Below are positions 7,913-14,771 of a DNA stretch of 64,000 bases, piece by piece; position 1 is the stretch's first letter; each line of letters begins with the position of its first letter. Position numbers and translations under genes: made by a program. Origin of the DNA: Pseudomonadales bacterium (GTDB lineage: Bacteria; Pseudomonadota; Gammaproteobacteria; Pseudomonadales; UBA5518); the NCBI GenBank assembly GCA_022072145.1, contig JAJVIG010000016.1:1-64000 (forward strand), given 5' to 3'. The notes below the pieces were generated by a model, which saw only the letters and a program-made list of their open reading frames with translations, did not search any database and was not told the DNA's origin.

Positions 7913-8005
7913 CGACCGCGCAGTGCGCACGGCGACCGCCAGTATCGTGCGGCGCCCTGGGCCTGCGCCACAGGTTTGTGCGGATTCATCGGCAAAGAGC
8001 TGCCG

Positions 8006-8464
8006 ATGGAACCGACCGCCCGTTTGTACAACTGCGCCGCGTGCCGACGCCAGTGTGTGATCTGCGTGAGCTGCGACCGCGGTCAGCGCTATTGCGCTGA
8101 GGGGTGCGTACAACGCGCACGGGCCTGCACGCGACGCGCTGCCAGCCGACGTTATCAGCAAAGCCACCGTGGGCGGCTTGCCCACGCGGCGCGTCAGCGC
8201 CGCTATCGGGCGCGACAACAGAAAGTGACGCATCAGGGTTCCGCGCAGCAGCCGGCTGCGATTCCATGCGCGCACTCGGTGTCGGTGGGCGCCGTGATGG
8301 CGCAGGCGCACCACTCGCAGGCGCTCGAGGCGATCACGTGCCACTTCTGCGCGCGCAGGTGCCCGCCCTGGCTGCGCAGCGCCTACCTGCGCACGGGCAC
8401 CGAGCGGCTGCGTGCCGCGACGCACGCCCACCGACGAGGCGTTCCTCTGCATCCGAGCGGGTAG
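8006..8464 (+). CDS. Cys-rich protein encoded by the IS21-family element (putative zinc-binding accessory)
   Basis: The product is about 152 residues. The N-terminal part has four Cys pairs (CAAC, CVIC/SC, CDR..YC, CAEGC) followed by a strongly basic region ([20 protein letters not shown]), and the C-terminal part has another [13 protein letters not shown] cluster. This looks like two zinc-ribbon-like knuckles around a basic nucleic-acid-binding stretch. I recall similar Cys-rich proteins just upstream of istA in a clade of proteobacterial IS21 elements; no function is established to my knowledge. The ATG at 8006 is preceded by AAAGAG. An in-frame TTG at 7976 is the longer alternative. The istA start lies 56 bases downstream, so it is probably co-expressed. 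Confidence 0.6.
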   Translation: MEPTARLYNCAACRRQCVICVSCDRGQRYCAEGCVQRARACTRRAASRRYQQSHRGRLAHAARQRRYRARQQKVTHQGSAQQPAAIPCAHSVSVGAVMAQAHHSQALEAITCHFCARRCPPWLRSAYLRTGTERLRAATHAHRRGVPLHPSG

Positions 8465-8520
8465 CCGCGCGCGCAGACGGGGTGCCTCAGCCTCCCCCCA
8501 CTGCACAGGAGAACCGATCG

Positions 8521-10020
8521 TTGACCATATCCCGGGAACTCGAAGCCCAAATCCTGCGCCTCTATCATGCCGAGCGCTGGCCACCGGGCACGATCTGCCG
8601 CCAGCTCGGCGTGCACCACGACACCGTGCACCGGGTGCTCGCGCAACACGGGGTGCCGCGCGCGGCACGCCTTGTGCGCGCCTCGAAGCTCGATCCGTAC
8701 CTGCCGTTCATCGAGCAGACACTGCGCCAGTACCCGCGCCTCACGGCGAGCCGGCTGCACGCGATGGTGCGTGCGCGCGGCTACACGGGCGGCCCCGATC
8801 ATTTTCGCCACCTCGTGGCCACGCTGCGCCCGCGCGCACCGGCCGAGGCGTACCTGCGGCTTCGCACCCTGCCCGGGGAGCAGGGGCAGGTGGACTGGGC
8901 GCACTTCGGCACGCTCAGCATCGGGCGCGCGGTGCGCGCGCTGATGGCGTTCGTGATGGTGCTGAGCTTCTCGCGACGGATCTTCCTGCGCTTCTTCCTC
9001 GATGCGCGGATGGAGAACTTCCTGCGCGGCCATGAGGCCGCCTTCAGCGCGTGGCAGGGGGTGCCGCGGATCCTGCTCTATGACAATCTGCGCACGGCGG
9101 TGCTCGAGCGCCGAGGGGAGGCGATCCGCTTCCATCCCACGCTGCTCGCCTTCGCCGCTCACTACCGCTATGAGCCGCGCCCGGTCGCGGTCGCTCGGGG
9201 CAACGAGAAGGGGCGGGTCGAGCGGGCGATTCGCTATGTACGCGAGTCCTTCTTCGCGGCGCGATCCTTCCGCGACCTCGAGGATCTCAATGCCCAGGCG
9301 CTCACCTGGTGCGAGGGCGCGGCCCTCGAGCGCCCTTGCCCCGAGGATCGCCGCCAGACGGTGCGCGCCGCCTTCGAGGCCGAGCGCGCGTGGCTGCTCG
9401 CCCTGCCCGCTGACCGCTTTCCGACCGAGGAGCGCTGCGAGGTGCGCGTCGGCAAGACGCCCTATGTGCGCTTCGATCGCAACGACTACTCGGTGCCCCA
9501 CACCCACGTGCGGCGCAGCCTGACCGTGCTCGCGAGCCCGAGCGAGGTGCGTATCTTCCACGGACCCGAGCCGATTGCCCGTCACACGCGCAGCTTCGAT
9601 CACGGCGCCCAGATCGAGGAGTCCGCACACCTCGAGGCGCTGCTCGCCGAGAAGCGCCGCGCCCGTGCCCATCGCGGCATCGACCGCCTTGCCACCGCTG
9701 CGCCGCAGAGCCGCGCGCTGCTCACCGAGGCCGCCGCACGCGGGGAGAACCTCGGCTCGCTGACCGCGATGCTGCTGCGCCTGCTCGATGCCTACGGCGC
9801 CACCGAGCTCGAGGCGGCGATCACCGAGGCACTCGGACGGGGCGTCGCGCATCCGAACGCCGTGCGCCTCGCCCTGGAGCGCCGGCGCGAGGCGCGCGGC
9901 GCCCCGCCACCGCTCGCGCTGCCGCTCTCCGAGGCGGCACGTCGGCGCGACCCGCCCGTGCGCCCCCATGCGCTCTCGAGCTACGACGAACTCTGCCCCG
10001 AAGAGGAACCCAACGCATGA
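8521..10020 (+). CDS. istA: IS21-family transposase IstA
   Basis: The product is about 499 residues, normal for IstA. An N-terminal helix-turn-helix ([20 protein letters not shown]) is followed by the DDE catalytic core. The first Asp is in GQVDWAHFG near residue 124, the second in [10 protein letters not shown] near residue 188, and Glu is in [14 protein letters not shown] near residue 234. The typical tail with [13 protein letters not shown] comes next. It performs strand transfer of the element, assisted by IstB. I chose TTG at 8521 because AGGAG lies nine bases upstream and the resulting N-terminus fits the family; the open frame extends further upstream through the Cys-rich gene in another frame. 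The stop overlaps the istB start by four bases (ATGA). Confidence 0.92.
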   Translation: MTISRELEAQILRLYHAERWPPGTICRQLGVHHDTVHRVLAQHGVPRAARLVRASKLDPYLPFIEQTLRQYPRLTASRLHAMVRARGYTGGPDHFRHLVATLRPRAPAEAYLRLRTLPGEQGQVDWAHFGTLSIGRAVRALMAFVMVLSFSRRIFLRFFLDARMENFLRGHEAAFSAWQGVPRILLYDNLRTAVLERRGEAIRFHPTLLAFAAHYRYEPRPVAVARGNEKGRVERAIRYVRESFFAARSFRDLEDLNAQALTWCEGAALERPCPEDRRQTVRAAFEAERAWLLALPADRFPTEERCEVRVGKTPYVRFDRNDYSVPHTHVRRSLTVLASPSEVRIFHGPEPIARHTRSFDHGAQIEESAHLEALLAEKRRARAHRGIDRLATAAPQSRALLTEAAARGENLGSLTAMLLRLLDAYGATELEAAITEALGRGVAHPNAVRLALERRREARGAPPPLALPLSEAARRRDPPVRPHALSSYDELCPEEEPNA

Positions 10021-10796
10021 ACCCGATCGAACTGCGCGAGCGCGCCAAGCGCCTGCAACTGCACGGCCTGATCGAGCACGGAGGCGAGCTCACCGAGCTG
10101 CCCTGGATCGAGTCCCTGCTCGGCTGGGAGGAAACCGAGCGCTCCCGTCGCTCGCAGGAGCGGCGGCTGCGCAGCGCGCAGCTCGGACGCTTCAAACCGC
10201 TCGCCGACTTCGACTGGCACTGGCCCGCGCAGTGCGATCGCACCGCGATCGAGGCGTTGCTGCGTCTCGAGTTCCTGCACGAGCGCGGCAACGCCGTGCT
10301 GATCGGCCCCAACGGCGTCGGCAAGACCACGATCGCACGCAACATCGCTCACCAGGCCGTGCTCGCCGGACACACCGTGCGCGTCACCACCGCCGCCGCC
10401 ATGCTCGGCGATCTCGCCACCCAGGACGGTGACCGCGCGCTCAAGCGACGACTCAACCGCTACGTGCGGCCCGCTCTGCTCGTTATCGACGAGGTCGGCT
10501 ACCTCGCTTACGGCAACCGCCACGCCGATCTGCTGTTCCAGATCGTCAGCCGCCGCTACGAGGAAAAATCCACCCTCGTCACCACCAACCGACCGTTCTC
10601 CGAATGGGGCGAGGTGTTCCCGAATGCCGCCTGCGTCGTCTCCCTGATCGATCGGCTGATCCACCACGCCGAGATCATCGCCATCGACGGCGAATCCTAT
10701 CGGCTCAAGGAAGCCCGCGAGCGCTCCGAGCGGCGCAAGGCCTCTGCCGAGCAGCCACCCGCCACCACCACGCGCCGCTCGCCGCGGCGTCGCTGA
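10017..10796 (+). CDS. istB: IS21-family helper ATPase IstB
   Basis: The product is 259 residues, the normal IstB length. This AAA+ ATPase, related to DnaC/DnaA, selects the target and stimulates IstA. Motifs visible: Walker A in [20 protein letters not shown] (about residues 96-115), Walker B in [14 protein letters not shown] (about 156-170), sensor-1-like [19 protein letters not shown], and a basic C-terminal tail. Translation is coupled to istA through the ATGA overlap. Nothing suggests inactivation. Confidence 0.93.
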   Translation: MNPIELRERAKRLQLHGLIEHGGELTELPWIESLLGWEETERSRRSQERRLRSAQLGRFKPLADFDWHWPAQCDRTAIEALLRLEFLHERGNAVLIGPNGVGKTTIARNIAHQAVLAGHTVRVTTAAAMLGDLATQDGDRALKRRLNRYVRPALLVIDEVGYLAYGNRHADLLFQIVSRRYEEKSTLVTTNRPFSEWGEVFPNAACVVSLIDRLIHHAEIIAIDGESYRLKEARERSERRKASAEQPPATTTRRSPRRR

Positions 10797-10806
10797 GGCC
10801 ACACCG

Positions 10807-11016
10807 ATGCACCCGGTCCATCCCCTGAAACCCTTCGCCATACCGAGCGACTGGAGCCCGGAGCAGGCCATGGCCGTCGTCGATCTGCTCGATGAGCTGC
10901 GCGAGCACATCTGGGCACGCTACGAACTGCAACTGCTCGAGGCGTACAGAGAACACTACCAGCCACCGCGAGTCGAACCCCCGTTAGCAGCACGAGACGA
11001 CGAACAACCGTTCTGA
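10807..11016 (+). CDS. Small acidic protein downstream of istB
   Basis: The product is 69 residues, starting ten bases after the istB stop. The core reads FAIPSDWSPEQAMAVVDLLD followed by ELREHIWARYELQLLEAYRE, a short amphipathic helical protein. From memory, similar 60-75 residue orfs follow istB in this IS21 clade and are annotated as hypothetical. The conserved position in the transposon suggests a role in transposition control, but no function is established. It has its own ATG and normal codon use for the element. Confidence 0.55.
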   Translation: MHPVHPLKPFAIPSDWSPEQAMAVVDLLDELREHIWARYELQLLEAYREHYQPPRVEPPLAARDDEQPF

Positions 11017-11072
11017 GAAATCCGTATCCGCTGATCGCTCCTGCGCGCGCGTGCGTCGCAACTGCGGATCCT

Positions 11073-11100
11073 CTGAAAATCGCCAGAAAGATGCGGATTT
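11073..11100. repeat. Right terminal inverted-repeat block of the IS21-family element
   Basis: CTGAAAATCGCCAGAAAG followed by ATGCGGATTT is the inverted mate of the block at 7572-7598. The element continues to about 11115, where ...CCGTTAACA ends in the CA dinucleotide usual for the family. Confidence 0.75.
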
Positions 11101-11115
11101 ACGCAGCCGTTAACA

Positions 11116-11119
11116 CGCT
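11116..11119. repeat. Right copy of the probable 4-bp target duplication (CGCT)
   Basis: This is the mate of 7551-7554. It directly abuts the R-box of an attC-like half-site (11121-11127), so the element appears to have landed within an integron recombination site. Confidence 0.5.
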
Positions 11120-11120
11120 A

Positions 11121-11127
11121 GTTGGGC
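11121..11127 (-). other. attC-like half-site (R'' box) cut off by the IS21-family element
   Basis: On the minus strand the sequence after the stop of the 11129-11554 gene is GTGACGCCCAACTAGCG. GCCCAAC fits the R'' consensus RYYYAAC of attC sites, and the surrounding TGACGCCCAAC is identical to the flanks of the sites at 12.4 and 14.4 kb. The IS end begins four bases after the TA. The inner arms and the R' partner are not found on the far side of the element, so the site is broken. Confidence 0.55.
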
Positions 11128-11128
11128 G

Positions 11129-11554
11129 TCACAGCGCATACACTTTCCTAACGATTGGTGTACGGCCTGCGATGTACAGGCGAATGTAGATCGTCCGACC
11201 ATTCAGCGCATCCGCTCCCCAATCAAACCAGCGCTCGTCCACAAACATCAATGAGTAGGTATCGTGCGCTTCAATTCTCAGATCACCTGCGTCATGATCC
11301 GCGGCATCGAATGATTCAAATCCCCAAATTGGCCAGTACCACTTTCCATACAGCAGTTCCCAATGTCCAACAATTACTGGTCGAGTTGACAGATTGCGAA
11401 TGGTTATCTCATTCCCAACAGGAGCGTAACCAGCGAACTTGTAGCTAATCTCCAATCGAAATCGATCTCTCCACAATTCGAATAGTTTAATTAGAGCAAG
11501 AAGAGTGGATAGAACTGCACCCCACCATGCGACCAATTCAGCGCCAAAATGCAT
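11129..11554 (-). CDS. Unknown cassette protein with one N-terminal membrane anchor
   Basis: The product is 141 residues. The N-terminus (LVAWWGAVLSTLLALIKLFE, about residues 7-27) is a single membrane segment. The rest is a soluble beta-rich domain with ITIRNLSTRPVIVGHWELLY and NGRTIYIRLYIAGRTPIVRK. No family is recognised. Base composition is much more AT-rich than the chromosomal genes on either side. Its stop lies two bases from the attC-like R'' box, the usual compact layout of a gene cassette. It follows the 11602-12291 gene by 47 bases on the same strand. Both could be membrane-anchored partners. Confidence 0.65.
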   Translation of the reverse strand: MHFGAELVAWWGAVLSTLLALIKLFELWRDRFRLEISYKFAGYAPVGNEITIRNLSTRPVIVGHWELLYGKWYWPIWGFESFDAADHDAGDLRIEAHDTYSLMFVDERWFDWGADALNGRTIYIRLYIAGRTPIVRKVYAL

Positions 11555-11601
11555 AATGCGCTAACTTTGTTGTTTGATGGAACCGCAAATGTGCTGAGGT
11601 G

Positions 11602-12291
11602 CTACGATTCACATTGATTTCCCACCAATTCCTGAAAGCGCTGCATATCGTTCTCACAGAGCGAGCGATACTTCTTGTCCGCATCATTCAAGCCGTTCCT
11701 CAAGCAAATCATAGCGCGAATCTTGTGTGCGTCGGCTTGCGGGTAGATGCCGACATTTGAAATTGATGTGACCAGATCAATACACGGTCCACTCTTCGTC
11801 CTTACGCCGATCGCTGTCAAGAGTTTAAATAGAAAGAAATAGCGATCCGTGGAATCAGAATTTCTGGAGTATTCTTTTAAATCCTCGAAGATCGAGTCGT
11901 ATTCCTTAAGGGAAAGGTGCACAACGACTTCAACCCAATCTTGCTCATCGTTGAGAAACTTATACATTCCAACAAAGTTCTTACGTCTGTACCCGTCAGA
12001 ACCAATAAATTCGACGCGAGCTGTTTTTATCTTTTCGCTGTCACGATCGAATATTAGTGGAAACTCAGAAAAGCCCAAGCGCTTTTGTAATCCGGATGCA
12101 GTTATTTCCTGCGTTTCGTCAAATTCTGCCACCGTATAAAACTCCAATTCTCCGCGGAGTCCTCCGCACGCAACAGGCAAGTCATTCTCTTCATCGAAAT
12201 AGAATGGTGGCTCAGGCGCTGGCAAAGGCCTCAGCCTTATCAGCCCGATAAGTATGAGCCCAAGAATCAATACAGTTACAAACTCAAACAT
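11602..12291 (-). CDS. Unknown cassette protein with N-terminal transmembrane segment
   Basis: The product is about 229 residues from the ATG at 12291. The first 24 residues (MFEFVTVLILGLILIGLIRL) form a membrane anchor. A soluble acidic domain follows, containing DLPVACGGLRGELEFYTVAEF and KTARVEFIGSDGYRRKNFVG, and a helical tail in which ICLRNGLNDADKKYRSLCEN resembles a Sel1/TPR-like repeat only loosely. I recognise no family. Codon use is AT-rich like the other cassette genes. The longer frame to 12363 begins inside the attC-like site, so the internal ATG is the better start. It is the first gene of the unit between the attC-like sites at 12.4 and 11.1 kb. Confidence 0.65.
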   Translation of the reverse strand: MFEFVTVLILGLILIGLIRLRPLPAPEPPFYFDEENDLPVACGGLRGELEFYTVAEFDETQEITASGLQKRLGFSEFPLIFDRDSEKIKTARVEFIGSDGYRRKNFVGMYKFLNDEQDWVEVVVHLSLKEYDSIFEDLKEYSRNSDSTDRYFFLFKLLTAIGVRTKSGPCIDLVTSISNVGIYPQADAHKIRAMICLRNGLNDADKKYRSLCENDMQRFQELVGNQCES

Positions 12292-12351
12292 AAATCCCCG
12301 CGCATGTTGCCAAGTTGCGGTTCGAATTCCGGTCCCACGCTTCCATGTGAC

Positions 12352-12429
12352 GCCCAACGACAAGGATCAGCCGCGGCCGGTGAGGAGCGAAGCGACGAGA
12401 CGGACGTCGGCTGGATCCGCTGGTTGGGC
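12352..12429 (-). other. attC-like integron recombination site
   Basis: The outer boxes are GCCCAAC (12352-12358) and GTTGGGC (12423-12429), exact matches to RYYYAAC and GTTRRRY and to each other. Inside, GGATCAGCCG (12364-12373) pairs with CGGCTGGATCC (12408-12418), leaving one unpaired G, the extrahelical base typical of attC L-boxes. Spacers are 5 and 4 bases and the total length is 78 bases, within the normal range. With the genes on the minus strand, the extra base falls in the L'' arm as in canonical sites. It therefore belongs to the cassette carrying the DUF262 and HEPN genes (stop at 12578), which lies 149 bases upstream on that strand. Confidence 0.75.
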
Positions 12430-12577
12430 GTCATGCGCGCCAATCTTAAGCGGGAATGGTTCATGATCTTGGCTGCGCGAGAGGTATACCCGGCGAACTG
12501 ACCAATGCATCCACTCCTAGCCAGTTGGACCAATCGGGTAACGGCGTGCACCATATAACAGGACTGAGCACCGACAT

Positions 12578-13117
12578 TTAGGGGACCTTCGGTTCGCACT
12601 CCCGAAGATTTGCGGCGAGGCCATCAACGAACAACAGTGACTGCGTATAAAGAACGTAAATCTCCTCCAAGGTCTTCTCAAGGGCGAACGATGCGAAGTC
12701 TTGGTGAATTAGCTTATTACGCTCATTGCCGACCTCAAGGAAAGCGCGAATCGAGGCGCGGAACTCCTCAGACGCTTTGGTGCGCTCTACCATCATCTGC
12801 TTGAATGGATTTCCAAACAGGCTAAAGAAATGGTTTGCGTTTGTTTCATCCCACCTGAACCAGGTGTGGTATTGCCGCGAGATTGCCTTGTTCTTTACGA
12901 ACCCTATGACGAGGCTGTTCCCGTTGGACTGTTCGCGCACAAACTCTAAGACGCAGGCCGAAACTCGATACTCGAAGTAACTTGCTGCTGCGAGGAGAAG
13001 AGCCTTTCGAAGATTGTCCCCAGCTGCAACGGCTAGCGATGGCTCATCACGTCCCAGAGCTGCGATGACCGAAGAAGCCTCAGCGTAGAGTCGATCAACC
13101 GGTGTCGGGCCTGTCAT
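12578..13117 (-). CDS. HEPN-fold putative RNase, partner of the DUF262 protein
   Basis: The product is 179 residues and all-helical in appearance. The HEPN catalytic motif R-x4-H is present as R133-H138 in GNERNKLIHQDF, and an earlier helix with ASYFEYRVSACVLEFV (residues 46-60) is typical of the MAE_28990/RiboL-PSP group of HEPN proteins. HEPN RNases cleave RNA and commonly act as effectors of abortive-infection and toxin systems. The ATG at 13117 lies three bases after the TAA of the DUF262 gene, so the two are surely co-translated. Low GC matches the other cassette genes. The precise HEPN subfamily is my inference from the motif context. Confidence 0.7.
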   Translation of the reverse strand: MTGPTPVDRLYAEASSVIAALGRDEPSLAVAAGDNLRKALLLAAASYFEYRVSACVLEFVREQSNGNSLVIGFVKNKAISRQYHTWFRWDETNANHFFSLFGNPFKQMMVERTKASEEFRASIRAFLEVGNERNKLIHQDFASFALEKTLEEIYVLYTQSLLFVDGLAANLRECEPKVP

Positions 13118-13120
13118 GGC

Positions 13121-14293
13121 TTAGAACTGCCCGAGCACCTGCGATGCACTATTCAAGCGTGCCCTAACGTTCCTTGTCTGGGTGGTGCCCTCAAGCATTG
13201 CGTCCAGAAACTCTTTGTTACTTTCTAAAGCGACCAGTGCATTAGGCGCGATCTTACCGCTCAACATGCGTTGCTCTGCAAATGGGATCTTACAAGCAGC
13301 TACAAAAGTGGCCTCATACAACGCGACGTTGAAACGGCCGCTCCTCTTGTTAAGAAATGCATCTTCCGGGAGATCAGAGCATGCGTCTAAAAAGGAAAAC
13401 ATAAGCTTACCCAGATAGTCGTTTTGCTCAGTGTTGTGTCCACGAGCCTTTCTGGAAAACTGATTTAGGAACTTGACCATTGACGGCGAATAGTTACCAC
13501 CATCAATTAACAGTGCGAATCCGCGAAGCAGAATTTCTACATCTTTCATATGGATATCAGGATCTTTGTTTCCAAGCAAATACCGCCACCTTGGGGCTGA
13601 ATTGGCTCGGTATAGCATCTCGTAGAAATTCGAGTGATACATGCTGGTTCGAATTTCCTGAGGCTTCAGATTTACACCACCTGTGTTCAGTCGATTGAAG
13701 ACTTCATACATTGACGAGTCGTCGCCTTGCGGCGAGTTTTGCTTAATGATGACGTTTCTGATAGTGCGTAGCTCGAATTGCGTTTTATAGCCCTCGAGTG
13801 TTTGGTATGCGAGCCCTTTGAATCGATTTGGGTGGTTCGGAAGTGACTCGCCCAATTTCAGTCGAAAGTTCTCAAAGTAGTTATCGTCGTGAATTACACT
13901 GTCCGGAATCTTTCCGTTTTCATCAAATATGATTCGAAGCTCAGATCGTCTGTCCTTCCTTGGAAAGCGCTGTTTTATAAAATAATAGATCGACATAAGA
14001 CGTTGCTGACCATCTATTACGAGAAACTTGTTTCGCTCTACTTCGTATAGAAAAACCTGCGGAACTGGAAGTCCAAGGATTAGTGACTCAATCAACTTGG
14101 AAGCGCGATTAATATCCCAGACGTAGTTTCTTTGAAAGCCAGGGATGCGTACCGCTCCGGACTCAAGAAAGCTATGGATCGTTAGGACGTTGAAGTCGTT
14201 TGGCGCTGCAGTGATATCGTACTCTTCTACCTGCAGGTCATCGATATCGTCGGCGTAGTCTTCGAACCAGCTCGAAGTGGTTGCATCTGACAT
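13121..14293 (-). CDS. DUF262 (GmrS-N/ParB-like nuclease fold) protein, probable defence component
   Basis: The product is 390 residues. Its N-terminal DUF262 domain shows IPGFQRNYVWD (residues 50-60), the motif FLVIDGQQRLMSIYYF with the catalytic-type DGQQR at 94-98, and FNRLNTGGVNLKPQEIR at about 199-215. All three are hallmarks of the ParB/Srx-like fold found in GmrSD type IV restriction enzymes and other NTP-dependent defence proteins. The DUF1524 HNH nuclease domain of GmrD is absent; a HEPN protein is encoded instead directly downstream. The start is preceded by AAGGAGAACAAAATG, a strong ribosome site, and a TACAAT -10-like hexamer lies at 14318-14323 on this strand. A DNA-modification-sensing or NTPase role is inference from relatives. 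Confidence 0.8.
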   Translation of the reverse strand: MSDATTSSWFEDYADDIDDLQVEEYDITAAPNDFNVLTIHSFLESGAVRIPGFQRNYVWDINRASKLIESLILGLPVPQVFLYEVERNKFLVIDGQQRLMSIYYFIKQRFPRKDRRSELRIIFDENGKIPDSVIHDDNYFENFRLKLGESLPNHPNRFKGLAYQTLEGYKTQFELRTIRNVIIKQNSPQGDDSSMYEVFNRLNTGGVNLKPQEIRTSMYHSNFYEMLYRANSAPRWRYLLGNKDPDIHMKDVEILLRGFALLIDGGNYSPSMVKFLNQFSRKARGHNTEQNDYLGKLMFSFLDACSDLPEDAFLNKRSGRFNVALYEATFVAACKIPFAEQRMLSGKIAPNALVALESNKEFLDAMLEGTTQTRNVRARLNSASQVLGQF

Positions 14294-14386
14294 TTTGTTC
14301 TCCTTTGTCAGCGACAGATTGTAGTACAGCGCGATGTGCGCAGCGTGGTTTGGGGTGCGAAAGGAGAAACAGGCTTATGGCATGAC

Positions 14387-14393
14387 GCCCAAC
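14387..14393 (-). other. Integron R'-like box at the leading edge of the DUF262-HEPN cassette
   Basis: The minus strand reads GTTGGGCGTCATG here, the same GTTGGGCGTCA that follows the R' box of the site at 12.4 kb. It marks the probable 5' boundary of the cassette, giving a unit of about 1.96 kb to the R'' box at 12423. No inner attC arms or second R-box are recognisable in the 100 bases to the right, so this may be a half-site, a decayed attC, or an attI-like simple site. No integrase gene is in the window. Confidence 0.5.
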
Positions 14394-14771
14394 ACTGTGT
14401 GGACTGTATGTGTCCATGCTCAAACACGTGACTCTCCCATCTGGCTCTCAGCTAGTTCGTGCCCGATGGGCAGTATAGACACGGCCCCTTCCCGATCAAA
14501 CCACCATTCGAATCAACGCCCTGCGGATGATCGTGCAGGAGGGTTTTCGCGCTTATGCAGTGATCCTGTGCGGCAAGCTACCACATAGCGCGCAGCCACC
14601 CGATCCATCGCCGAAGCGATTCAGTTCCAGTATTCGACCCAGCCTCCGAACGATGCCGGCAACGTGGCGATGGACATCCGCGCCGCGCTGCGTTTCGATA
14701 GGCGCCGGACCGGACGGCACGCGAACACCCCACAACACCCGCCGCCCGCGCCATGGCTGGAGGCCGCCTCG
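14394..14771. other. Gap between the accessory island and the large membrane-protein gene
   Basis: About 380 bases. Base composition shifts from AT-rich to the GC-rich chromosomal type in the middle of this stretch. A short open frame at 14527 (starting MIVQEGFRAYAVILCGKL) has no recognisable family and no good ribosome site. I see no RNA gene, no integrase and no second R-box. It probably contains the right-hand junction of the island. Confidence 0.4.

Larger units (their letters stand above)
7555..11115 (+). mobile_element. IS21-family insertion sequence, four-gene variant
   Basis: The element is about 3.56 kb and has the order Cys-rich orf, istA, istB, small orf. The ends carry imperfect inverted repeats: the left end has TGTCGATGGCGGTCCAAATC from 7557, and the reverse complement of the right end begins TGTTAACGGCTGCGTAAATC. 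Inside these are matching blocks AAATCCGC and TCTGGCGATTT, the multi-block terminal structure of IS21 elements. A CGCT duplication flanks 7555-11115. If the end is instead placed at the TG at 7557, the element is two bases shorter and the duplication no longer abuts. All four genes look intact. About 450 bases at the left end are non-coding and hold two strong inverted repeats. Confidence 0.85.

Noticed and set aside
7609-8031. 140-codon minus-strand frame in the left end of the IS element
   Set aside because: Crosses both perfect dyads and lacks any recognisable motif.
8383-9969. 528-codon frame on the minus strand opposite istA
   Set aside because: Shadow of the transposase gene caused by high GC; no motif or start signal.
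14394-14771. Integron integrase gene or attI near the cassettes
   Set aside because: No tyrosine-recombinase motif is found on either strand in this gap or elsewhere in the window.
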